Source of the DNA: an uncultured cyanobacterium
GTDB lineage: Bacteria; Cyanobacteriota; Cyanobacteriia; Phormidesmidales; Phormidesmidaceae
Assembly: GCA_938029995.1 (NCBI GenBank)
Contig: CALHGI010000298.1
Coordinates: 1 to 5,832, forward strand
Direction of reading: 5' to 3'
Length of the DNA: 5,832 nt
This document shows positions 1 to 5,832 of this stretch, piece by piece. Made by a program: the position numbers and the translations under genes. The number at the start of each line of letters is the position of its first letter. Position 1 is the first letter of the stretch. The notes under the pieces are model-generated. The model saw only the letters and a list, made by a program, of their open reading frames with translations. It was not told the origin of the DNA and did no database searches.

Positions 1-57
1 CAATAATCGGAGGCCAGTACTCTCTTTAGTCCAATCCACCATCATTCTCCAACTAAA

Positions 58-1524
58 ATGACGTTTAGTACAAAAGAACAAGCCGAAATCCTCATTATTG
101 ACGATAAGGTTGACAACCTCAATCTTCTTGCCAGCATGCTGTCCCAGGAGAATTATCGAGTTCGATGTTCAGCAAGTGGTGCATTTGCATTAGAAGTTAT
201 GGAAAGATTTAAGCCAGACTTGATCTTGTTGGACATTACCATGCCAGATATGAATGGCTATGAGGTCTGCCAAAAACTCAAGGCCAATGAGGATACCGCT
301 GATATTCCCGTAATTTTTATCAGTGCCCTAAATGACAGTCTCGATAAGGTTCAAGCCTTCTCCGTCGGCGGTGTGGATTATGTGACAAAGCCCTTCGAAG
401 TGTCTGAGGTGCTGGCACGGGTCAAAAATCACTTAAGCTTATGCCATGCGAAGGCGGAAATTATTAGCTTAAATCAAGACCTGGAGCATCGGGTTGAACT
501 GCGCACGGCGGAACTGCAAGCCAGCCAGGCGAAGTTGCGTGAAAACGAGAAATATCTGGAACAACGAGTTAAAGATCGGACGGCAGAATTAACAGGAACC
601 CTACAAGTATTACAAGAAACCCAAGCTCAGTTAATTCGTACGGAGAAACTGTCAAGCCTTGGGAAACTGGCTGGTGGCATGGCCCATGAATTTAATAATC
701 CACTCACCTTTATTCGCGGGAATTTGGACCATATTCGCGATTATATCGATGACTTAATCGCCCTAGGGCAACTTTGCGAACAAAAGACAGACACGATGCC
801 AGAGTTAAAACAATACCTGGCTGAAATCGATCTTGAATATATGCAGCAGGATATTCCAAAGGTTCTGTTTTCAATGGAATCAGGTGCCAATCGGATTGAA
901 CAGTTGGTTGATACGCTACAGCAGTTTGTAGGAGTAGATGAGGTTGGGGTGAAGCCCCAAGATTTGAATCAGTGTCTAGAGGAGACTCTACAATTTTTGA
1001 ATACTCAAATTCCCCATTCTCTTGAGATTGTAAAAAGCTATCAGCCCTTACCGTTAGTGAATACTTATCCTGGGGAATTGGGCCAGGTCTTTTTGGCAAT
1101 TCTGTCGAATGCGATCGATGCGACCCGCACCAGCCAAGATGATACGACTCAACAAATCACGATCTCAACGTTGGCGTTGTCAGAAGATTGGGTGAGCGTT
1201 TCGATTAGTGACACGGGGCCGGGAATTCCCGCTGACATTCAGGACAAGATTTTTGATCCGTTTTTTACGACTAAGCCAGTGGGGCAAGGGACGGGGATGG
1301 GTTTGGCATTGTGTATTCAAACCGTACAGGCCCACAATGGCAAACTATCTGTAAATTCGACCGTCGGCCAGGGGGCGACGTTTGTGGTTGAACTACCGGT
1401 CAAGGGACCGGAAAACGGTCATTCAGATCAATCCACCGATGAATCGGGCGCTATGACTATTCCATCTTTGGATGCGGAAAAGTTGACGCTACGCAGAGAT
1501 GCTGCCGCTCCGTCGATGTGTTAA
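58..1524 (+). CDS. Soluble hybrid histidine kinase: N-terminal receiver, coiled coil, HisKA, HATPase
   Basis: This is a two-component sensor kinase that autophosphorylates on histidine and probably takes its input as phosphate or a protein contact through its own receiver. The receiver spans about residues 10-127: acidic pair D15/D16, phospho-acceptor D59 in LILLDITMPDMNG, S89 at the switch position, and K111-P112. Residues 130-195 are a charged coiled coil containing a repeated 12-residue block. The H-box is MAHEFNNPL with H210. The ATPase has N-box N351, G1 box DTGPGIP (D385), F-box FDPFFTTK and G2 box GQGTGMGLAL. The last 40 or so residues are a polar, non-conserved tail. There is no signal peptide, membrane helix, PAS or GAF domain, so it should be cytoplasmic. 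An in-frame stop at 4-6 with no other start codon in between fixes the start at 58, which has no Shine-Dalgarno. The output partner is not in the window. The class is certain; the signal is unknown. Confidence 0.95.
   Translation: MTFSTKEQAEILIIDDKVDNLNLLASMLSQENYRVRCSASGAFALEVMERFKPDLILLDITMPDMNGYEVCQKLKANEDTADIPVIFISALNDSLDKVQAFSVGGVDYVTKPFEVSEVLARVKNHLSLCHAKAEIISLNQDLEHRVELRTAELQASQAKLRENEKYLEQRVKDRTAELTGTLQVLQETQAQLIRTEKLSSLGKLAGGMAHEFNNPLTFIRGNLDHIRDYIDDLIALGQLCEQKTDTMPELKQYLAEIDLEYMQQDIPKVLFSMESGANRIEQLVDTLQQFVGVDEVGVKPQDLNQCLEETLQFLNTQIPHSLEIVKSYQPLPLVNTYPGELGQVFLAILSNAIDATRTSQDDTTQQITISTLALSEDWVSVSISDTGPGIPADIQDKIFDPFFTTKPVGQGTGMGLALCIQTVQAHNGKLSVNSTVGQGATFVVELPVKGPENGHSDQSTDESGAMTIPSLDAEKLTLRRDAAAPSMC
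481..591 (+). repeat. Duplicated 12-residue coiled-coil block within the kinase linker
   Basis: Codons 142-153 (LEHRVELRTAEL, 481-516) and 167-178 (LEQRVKDRTAEL, 556-591) are imperfect copies 25 residues (75 bp) apart, with 9 of 12 residues identical. Third-position differences show the duplication is not recent. It lies in the helical linker between receiver and HisKA, where it would set the length and phase of the signalling helix. Confidence 0.75.
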
Positions 1525-1572
1525 GCAACTTCTTGAAATTTCAGACGTAAATTCTGCTATTTGTATCTCTGT

Positions 1573-1580
1573 GCGATCGC
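1573..1580. repeat. HIP1 octamer (GCGATCGC)
   Basis: This is a perfect copy of the highly iterated palindrome of many cyanobacterial genomes, here extended to a 10-bp palindrome TGCGATCGCA (1572-1581). It is flanked by a short inverted repeat, TTCTGC (1552-1557) and GCAGAA (1579-1584). I found no second exact copy in the window. It supports a cyanobacterial origin but says little about function; the flanking repeat has no T-tract and is not a convincing terminator. Confidence 0.65.
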
Positions 1581-1657
1581 AGAAATAGACCGATATTTGC
1601 CGTGATACTCACTAACAATTTACCATATGGGCATATTAGATAAATGTGCTTATAAAT

Positions 1658-2308
1658 ATGACTGACTCGTGTTTAGTGAAGTTGGGCGACCCTTATATAA
1701 AACTGTGTTCCCAGGTTAAGCCGGGGGATGTATTGGCATTTGCTACCTGTGATTTACCGGCCCATGTGGTGAAGCTGGCCACCCATTCTTGCTATGTGCA
1801 TGTGGCTATTGTGCTGTCAGTGACGACCAATAATGAGCACCCCGATCCGGTCCTTATTGCTGAGTCTCATATTAATCTGACGTTGCCCAGTGAGGGGACG
1901 GGAAAAAAACAACTGGGGGTGCAGTTTCAGCGCTTGTCCCAACGTATCGTGGGTGGTAACGGCACGGTTTGGTGGGCTGCTCTAAAGAAACCTTTGAGTA
2001 AGGATGGCTTAGAGAAAATGCGCGGTTGGTTGCGGGATGTTGAGGCGAGGGCGGTACCTTATGATTTTTATCAGGCCACTAAGGTGGGTATCGGTGCTTT
2101 GGACAAAGTGGGTTTAGGGAATCGTCCTGATTTTAAGGCTTTGTTTTGTTCGGAGCTGGTGACCCGTGCTTTGCAAATTGCAGGTTGCATAGATGGGACA
2201 GTGAATCCGTCGGATCAGACACCTGGTAATGTAATGGGTTTTGATTGTCTGAAGGAGCCTGTTTTGTTAAGGGCTGGGGCTAAAGAGAGGATAATCTTGC
2301 ATGTGTAA
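1658..2308 (+). CDS. Permuted papain-fold (YiiX / NlpC-P60-like) hydrolase or acyltransferase
   Basis: This 216-residue protein fits the YiiX/YebB-type circularly permuted NlpC/P60 fold. The permuted order is visible: a PGDVLAF strand near residue 22, the catalytic-type histidine in YVHVAIV (H48), an acidic residue in IAESH (E69), a PYDF motif near 134-137, and the nucleophile-type cysteine C164 in FCSELV at the start of a helix. Members of this superfamily act as cysteine amidases or peptidases or as lipid-handling acyltransferases; the substrate here cannot be read from sequence. There is no signal peptide or membrane helix, which argues against a secreted cell-wall enzyme. The start is uncertain: GTG at 1646 would add four residues (MLIN), but ATG at 1658 is preferred; neither has a Shine-Dalgarno. 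It follows the kinase on the same strand and converges on the transporter. The fold call is good; the activity is inferred. Confidence 0.8.
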   Translation: MTDSCLVKLGDPYIKLCSQVKPGDVLAFATCDLPAHVVKLATHSCYVHVAIVLSVTTNNEHPDPVLIAESHINLTLPSEGTGKKQLGVQFQRLSQRIVGGNGTVWWAALKKPLSKDGLEKMRGWLRDVEARAVPYDFYQATKVGIGALDKVGLGNRPDFKALFCSELVTRALQIAGCIDGTVNPSDQTPGNVMGFDCLKEPVLLRAGAKERIILHV

Positions 2309-2309
2309 G

Positions 2310-2342
2310 TCACAATGTTCCAAGTGATGGAGAGTCTTGTGA
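2310..2342. terminator. Weak hairpin in the convergent junction (possible bidirectional terminator)
   Basis: The 56 bp between the two convergent stop codons holds TCACAA (2310-2315) pairing with TTGTGA (2337-2342), with an inner TCCA/TGGA pair (2319-2322 and 2328-2331). There is no T-tract on either strand, so only the position favours a terminator role. Confidence 0.2.
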
Positions 2343-2364
2343 TAAATAACCTTTGCCCATTCTT

Positions 2365-3243
2365 CTAGGCTTTGGCAACCAGGGGTTGTCGTCGCACTAG
2401 CCAAATAAATCCGGCACTGGTGCCGAACATGAGTAATCCATAAACCAGCGCTGGAACTGCCATGGTGGGGCGATTGAGCAGGGTGGGTAAACTGGCGATG
2501 GTCCATGCCAGGCTGGTGCTTTGGATGCCCACTTCAATGGTAATTGAGCGGGTGCTTGGGCGATCTAGCTGGCCCACACTGGATAGGGCATACCCTAAGG
2601 CCATGGTGACCACGCTTAAGGCGATGGTGACTCCGCTTAAGGAGAGCGTATAGCGCTGCAGTGTGCTCCATTCTTGGGCAATCAGGAGGACCACTAGCAG
2701 GGTGATAAAGGCAATGGAAAACCATTTCACGCTTTTCTCCAGGGTGGTGGCTAGTTTTGGGGTGATACGTCGGGCCACCATGCCAATAATCATGGGCAAA
2801 ATCACGATGGTTGACAGACGCATCACTGTTTTTATGAAGGGCAGCCTCAGGTCGGCAGATTCTTCTAAGAAGAATCCCAAGGCTAGATTGACCACCAAGG
2901 GAATAGAGAATACGGTCACCAGGCTGCTAAAGGCGGTGAGTGTTACGGATAGGGCGACATTACCTTTGGCTAAGTAGGTGAGCAGGTTGGATGTGGCACC
3001 GCCGGGGCAGGCTGAAAGCAGGACAACTCCTACGGCGAGTTCTGGAGACAGGGGAAAAACAAATGCCAGCACAAAACCGACCACTGGCACCATGACTAGC
3101 TGAGCGAGTAAGCCCAATATAACGGCCTTAGGCTCTACTAAGATTTGCTGAAAGTCTTTAATTGTGAGCCCCAAACCCATGCCTAAAAGAATAATAAACA
3201 GCGATAGGGGGAGTAGCGTTGTGGTCAGGAAGCTAGAGTCCAT
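2365..3243 (-). CDS. Bile acid:sodium symporter family (BASS) transporter
   Basis: This is an inner-membrane sodium-coupled transporter of the BASS/NTCP family (292 residues). Family landmarks in order are GMGLGLTIKDF (21-31), the SACPGGATSNLL signature (77-88), SVTLTAFSS (99-107) and EVGIQS (237-242). Against the remembered numbering of the Neisseria ASBT structure, the sodium ligands Q77, S114, N115, S128, T132, E260 and Q264 correspond to Q48, S85, N86, S99, T103, E237 and Q241, all conserved. About nine hydrophobic segments are visible, so the extra first helix of the ten-helix bacterial structures is missing. The start is secure: an in-frame stop lies four codons upstream. Substrate is unknown; relatives carry bile acids, pyruvate, other keto acids or pantoate. 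The large ATPase gene lies 66 bp upstream on the same strand. No Shine-Dalgarno precedes the ATG. Confidence 0.93.
   Translation of the reverse strand: MDSSFLTTTLLPLSLFIILLGMGLGLTIKDFQQILVEPKAVILGLLAQLVMVPVVGFVLAFVFPLSPELAVGVVLLSACPGGATSNLLTYLAKGNVALSVTLTAFSSLVTVFSIPLVVNLALGFFLEESADLRLPFIKTVMRLSTIVILPMIIGMVARRITPKLATTLEKSVKWFSIAFITLLVVLLIAQEWSTLQRYTLSLSGVTIALSVVTMALGYALSSVGQLDRPSTRSITIEVGIQSTSLAWTIASLPTLLNRPTMAVPALVYGLLMFGTSAGFIWLVRRQPLVAKA
2596..2637. repeat. 21-bp tandem duplication inside a transporter membrane helix
   Basis: Two adjacent 21-bp units (2596-2616 and 2617-2637) match at 18 of 21 positions, and the match continues five more bases to 2642. In the transporter they encode LSGVTIA (202-208) followed by LSVVTMA (209-215), a heptad doubled in phase within one membrane segment, so the reading frame is kept. 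Confidence 0.7.
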
Positions 3244-3301
3244 GGTGTATTGATTTCAGTTGATAATTGAGGGATGTAGCTTTCTAGAGAAGAGACTACG
3301 C

Positions 3302-3326
3302 TGATTGAATCAGCATGATTCAATCA
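3302..3326. promoter_or_regulatory. Nested palindrome over the ATPase stop codon, upstream of the BASS gene
   Basis: Two 11-bp arms, TGATTGAATCA (3302-3312) and TGATTCAATCA (3316-3326), form a perfect inverted repeat around a 3-base centre (GCA). Each arm is itself a palindrome, TGATT-N-AATCA, so the site is also a direct repeat of one motif at 14-bp spacing. It includes the last codons and TGA stop of the ATPase gene and ends about 59 bp upstream of the BASS start, a plausible operator position. No T-tract follows on the minus strand, so a simple terminator is less likely. The structure is seen directly; the role is inferred. Confidence 0.45.
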
Positions 3327-5832
3327 ATTGTTTGGCATCTTGCAAGTCAGGAAAATTGAATCCTTCGGTAAAGCTGTTATAGATTGGTGTGAGTAAGTCC
3401 TTGGCTGCTAAAGATTTTCCTTGTTTTGTCCATAGCTGTGCCAGGTCTTTAGCCGCCCGTAGTTCAAAGATTTTGGCGTGTTGCTGTTGAGCTATTGTTA
3501 GGGATCGTTGGAAAAGTATTTCAGCCTCTGTTTCGTTTTGAGGAACTGCGGTGAGCAAAACCTGTTTACCCATAAGGCGATAGGTATCGGCTTCAAACAC
3601 TGCTTCGGTATTTTGTTTAATAATGAGGGGAATTTGGGAGAGAGTGGCTGAGCTAGCGTTTGATTGATTGACAGCAAGATAGGCTTCGGCGATACGATTT
3701 AAATAGCCGGTGGCATGAAGTTCTGCTCCAGATGCACGTCTAATGTCTAGGTTTTTTTGCATCTCAGCAGGTTTAGTGGCATCTTTCTTTGATAAACATA
3801 ATGTGCAGTTGAGAAAAAACGTGGCAATGGTGGCGAATTGGGGAATATACCATTCTTTGGCCAGTTGAATTGCTGTTTCTAGCTGCTGTATTGCCTGAGA
3901 GAATTCTCTTAAATACATGTAAAGTATGCCGGAATAGGTGAGGCTACTTACCGTGGTTTGAGGGTGTGATTGTACTACATCTAATGCCAGCATATCATCC
4001 ATGCCTTGGCGGGATTGTTCGAGGTTGCCCATAAAAAACAAAATCCAGGCACGGTAAGCCATTAGTGTGGCGCTGGGATCCTGGGAATGGCGCAGGGCAG
4101 CTTCTTTCGGCGTAGTGAGTTGACGATAGTAGGTGAGTCCTGCATCGGCATAGGTGAGGGCCTGGGGCAACTGCCCTTGATACATGAGGGTGCTAGCCAG
4201 AGCGTAGTGGGCATTGCCGAGCAGAATGGGTGTTTGAGTTTTTTCTGCAAGGGCGAAACACTGCTGACTCAGTTCCAGGGATTTAGCTAAATTGCCACTA
4301 ATAAAGGTATGACGCCATAGACCTAATGTGGTGTCAAATTGTTCTGGGATGCTGCTGTTGTTAGCAAGGTGATGCTGGCAGAGTGTCTGGGCTCGTTTAT
4401 AGGCCTGCCCTACTTCTGGTGCAGCTTGTCCCTTGAGGGTCATGAGGGCGGTGCCTAGAAGAGTTTGGATATTAAATTCTAGGTTTTTTTGCTCTGCGGG
4501 GTCTTTGACCTTGGGGAGTAACGTTAGTCCCTGGTGCAGGTGGTCAACGGCGGCGGCGTGGGCGTTACGTTTGAGGGCATTTTCTCCGGCCTGCTGTCGG
4601 TAGTGAATGGCTTTGCCGTAATGTATGCCCTGTTCAAAATGTAGGGCTAGCTGGGCTGCTATTTTGGGGGCTTCGGTGCCGTAGATTGTTTCTAACTGGG
4701 TTCCCAGGGAACGATGTAGCCGCACCCGACGATTTTTGGTCAGTCGTTGATAGAGACCTTCCTGGTACAGGGCATGGATAAAGCGATAGCGAGTGCTGAG
4801 GTTGCCATCGGGCAAGATTTCTACATCGTCGATGGTAATTAGATGGTTGAGCTGTACCAGGTCATCAATGTAGAGTTCTACCTGTTCGCTTTCCATGTTC
4901 AGGTTTGCCGCTACGGTTACCGATAAAAACTCGGCCCCTTCCACACTGGCGGTTTCTAAAATCTTTTGTTTTTCGGGCTCGAGGGCGTCGAACTGGAGGT
5001 TTATTAACTGCTGTAGGTTGTTGGGTACTGTCGTTGACGATAGATTTTGAGGGTTAAGATAGACCGCATCTGCCGAGTCGGTCGGTTTCTCAATCAGACT
5101 GTCCACTACATTGACGATAAATAGGGGGTTGCCTTCTGTGCGCTGATGAATTTTGGCGGCGACGGATACAGTTTTTTGTGGGTTAGATGGTGAGAACTGG
5201 TGGGGAAATCGCTGCATTAAATAATCTGTAATGGCCTGCTGGTCGAGATAGTTGAGGGCAATTTCCTGACACAGTGAGTGTAGCTGTAGCTTTTGCTTTG
5301 TGTGTTTGAGGGGATGGTTGGAGCCGTTGACTTCGGCGGGGCGATAGCTGGCTATGATCATCAGTCTGGCTGACTCCTGGCGGTGGGTCAGCATATCCAA
5401 AAGTTCAACCGTTGAGGGATCGCTCCAGTGTAAGTCTTCTAAGATCAGGACAAGTTGCCGATCACGGGTAATGATATCGAGCGCTTCTGCTAGTTCCCTC
5501 AGCCACCGTTCCTTGGGTGCTAAGCCCTGGGCCTGTAGCCTGAGCAGCTGATCAGGCGTGAGCAGGGGAGGCATTTGCATGAGCCAGCTGGGGGCATATT
5601 TCTCTAATACGCTGATAAAGGGTTGTCCCTCAGCGGTCAGACAAAACCGATTTAAGGCCTCTAATACGGGACGGTAGGCTTCACCAGCGCCATATTTTTC
5701 AATACACTGGCCCAGGGTGATGGAACAGTTGGGCCTAGTACTGACTTGGTTTATAAACGTTTCAATCAGCGATGTTTTGCCAATACCGGCTTCTCCGGTG
5801 AGAAAAACGAGTTGGCGCTTTCCCTGGGATGC
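3310..5832 (-). CDS. Large AAA-type ATPase with TPR-rich C-terminus (5' end outside window)
   Basis: The gene enters from the right edge with 840 residues visible; the N-terminus is missing. It belongs to the predicted-ATPase group (COG3899-like) found in large signalling proteins. In visible numbering, Walker A is GEAGIGKTS (13-21, K19), followed by GQCIEKYGAGEAYRPVLEAL, Walker B LVLILEDLHW (127-136; E132, D133), SYRP with R164, and EGNPLF (233-238). A winged-helix-like FIHALYQEGLYQRL segment begins at 351, and helical TPR-type repeats run from about 405 to the end. The FTEGF...DLQDAKQL block near 821-836 is a common end for such proteins. The first ATG in view (5578-5580) is residue 85 and lies after Walker A, so it cannot be the start. 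Relatives carry an N-terminal winged-helix, kinase or cyclase domain, which would define the job here. It is probably cytoplasmic. The stop is a TGA inside a nested palindrome; the BASS gene follows 66 bp downstream. Confidence 0.9.
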   Translation of the reverse strand, partial: ASQGKRQLVFLTGEAGIGKTSLIETFINQVSTRPNCSITLGQCIEKYGAGEAYRPVLEALNRFCLTAEGQPFISVLEKYAPSWLMQMPPLLTPDQLLRLQAQGLAPKERWLRELAEALDIITRDRQLVLILEDLHWSDPSTVELLDMLTHRQESARLMIIASYRPAEVNGSNHPLKHTKQKLQLHSLCQEIALNYLDQQAITDYLMQRFPHQFSPSNPQKTVSVAAKIHQRTEGNPLFIVNVVDSLIEKPTDSADAVYLNPQNLSSTTVPNNLQQLINLQFDALEPEKQKILETASVEGAEFLSVTVAANLNMESEQVELYIDDLVQLNHLITIDDVEILPDGNLSTRYRFIHALYQEGLYQRLTKNRRVRLHRSLGTQLETIYGTEAPKIAAQLALHFEQGIHYGKAIHYRQQAGENALKRNAHAAAVDHLHQGLTLLPKVKDPAEQKNLEFNIQTLLGTALMTLKGQAAPEVGQAYKRAQTLCQHHLANNSSIPEQFDTTLGLWRHTFISGNLAKSLELSQQCFALAEKTQTPILLGNAHYALASTLMYQGQLPQALTYADAGLTYYRQLTTPKEAALRHSQDPSATLMAYRAWILFFMGNLEQSRQGMDDMLALDVVQSHPQTTVSSLTYSGILYMYLREFSQAIQQLETAIQLAKEWYIPQFATIATFFLNCTLCLSKKDATKPAEMQKNLDIRRASGAELHATGYLNRIAEAYLAVNQSNASSATLSQIPLIIKQNTEAVFEADTYRLMGKQVLLTAVPQNETEAEILFQRSLTIAQQQHAKIFELRAAKDLAQLWTKQGKSLAAKDLLTPIYNSFTEGFNFPDLQDAKQLIESC

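Noticed and set aside
9..13. GGAGG as a Shine-Dalgarno for the kinase
   Set aside because: It is about 45 bases upstream of the ATG, too far to set that start, and no start codon lies at a suitable distance.
710..1099. 129-codon open frame on the minus strand
   Set aside because: It lies wholly inside the kinase gene, opposite conserved H-box to ATPase sequence, and its product has no recognisable domain.
1533..1563. TTGAAA followed by CTATTT or TATTTG as a promoter
   Set aside because: The -10 match is poor and the spacing ambiguous, too weak to report as a feature.
1623..1630. CCATATGG palindrome as an operator
   Set aside because: Eight bases, unextended and without a second copy, is within chance expectation.
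1646..1648. GTG as the start of the papain-like gene
   Set aside because: An ATG four codons later keeps all conserved sequence and neither has a ribosome site; GTG remains possible but is the weaker choice.
2267..2506. 79-codon minus-strand frame across the convergent junction
   Set aside because: It overlaps the ends of two well-supported genes in another frame and has no family features.
2462..2977. Two plus-strand frames (63 and 104 codons) and one minus-strand frame inside the BASS gene
   Set aside because: They are shadows of a gene with complete family motifs; their products are low-complexity and unlike any known family.
4062..4290. Short frames on both strands within the TPR region
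   Set aside because: The ATPase frame runs through here without a break and encodes helical repeats; the others are by-products.
5354..5551. 65-codon plus-strand frame
   Set aside because: It is antisense to the Walker B region of the ATPase, and its serine-rich product reflects the complementary strand.
5578..5580. ATG as the start of the ATPase gene
   Set aside because: The frame stays open to the window edge and contains Walker A upstream, so this Met is internal.

Overview
The window looks like chromosomal DNA from a cyanobacterium. The evidence is the style of the genes: a kinase with an N-terminal receiver and a coiled-coil linker, and a very large glutamine-rich ATPase/TPR protein. 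There is also one copy of the HIP1 octamer GCGATCGC, and clear Shine-Dalgarno sequences are generally absent before the starts. Composition is balanced. A filamentous or Acaryochloris/Leptolyngbya-like lineage is a guess from protein style only. No RNA gene, CRISPR array, insertion sequence or phage gene is visible.

Layout: (1) 58-1524, plus strand, a complete soluble histidine kinase with order receiver, coiled coil, HisKA, HATPase. (2) A 121-133 bp gap holding HIP1 and small palindromes. (3) 1658-2308, plus strand, a small permuted papain-fold (YiiX/NlpC-P60-like) protein with its His, acidic and Cys residues in place. (4) A 56 bp convergent junction. (5) 2365-3243, minus strand, a complete bile acid:sodium symporter family (BASS) transporter. 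(6) A 66 bp gap next to a striking nested palindrome that covers the stop codon of the next gene. (7) 3310 to beyond 5832, minus strand, a large AAA-type ATPase with a TPR-rich C-terminal half. Its reading frame is open to the window edge, and the Walker A motif lies upstream of the first ATG in view, so that ATG is internal.

The two minus-strand genes run in the same direction, ATPase first, and could be co-transcribed or linked by regulation. The ATPase resembles the central and C-terminal parts of large signalling ATPases whose N-terminus usually carries a winged-helix, kinase or cyclase domain; that part is outside the window. The two plus-strand genes may be independent. Nothing here forms an obvious new multi-gene system. 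The best leads are the nested palindrome, the ATPase-transporter pairing, a 21-bp tandem duplication inside a transporter membrane helix, and the orphan papain-like protein.
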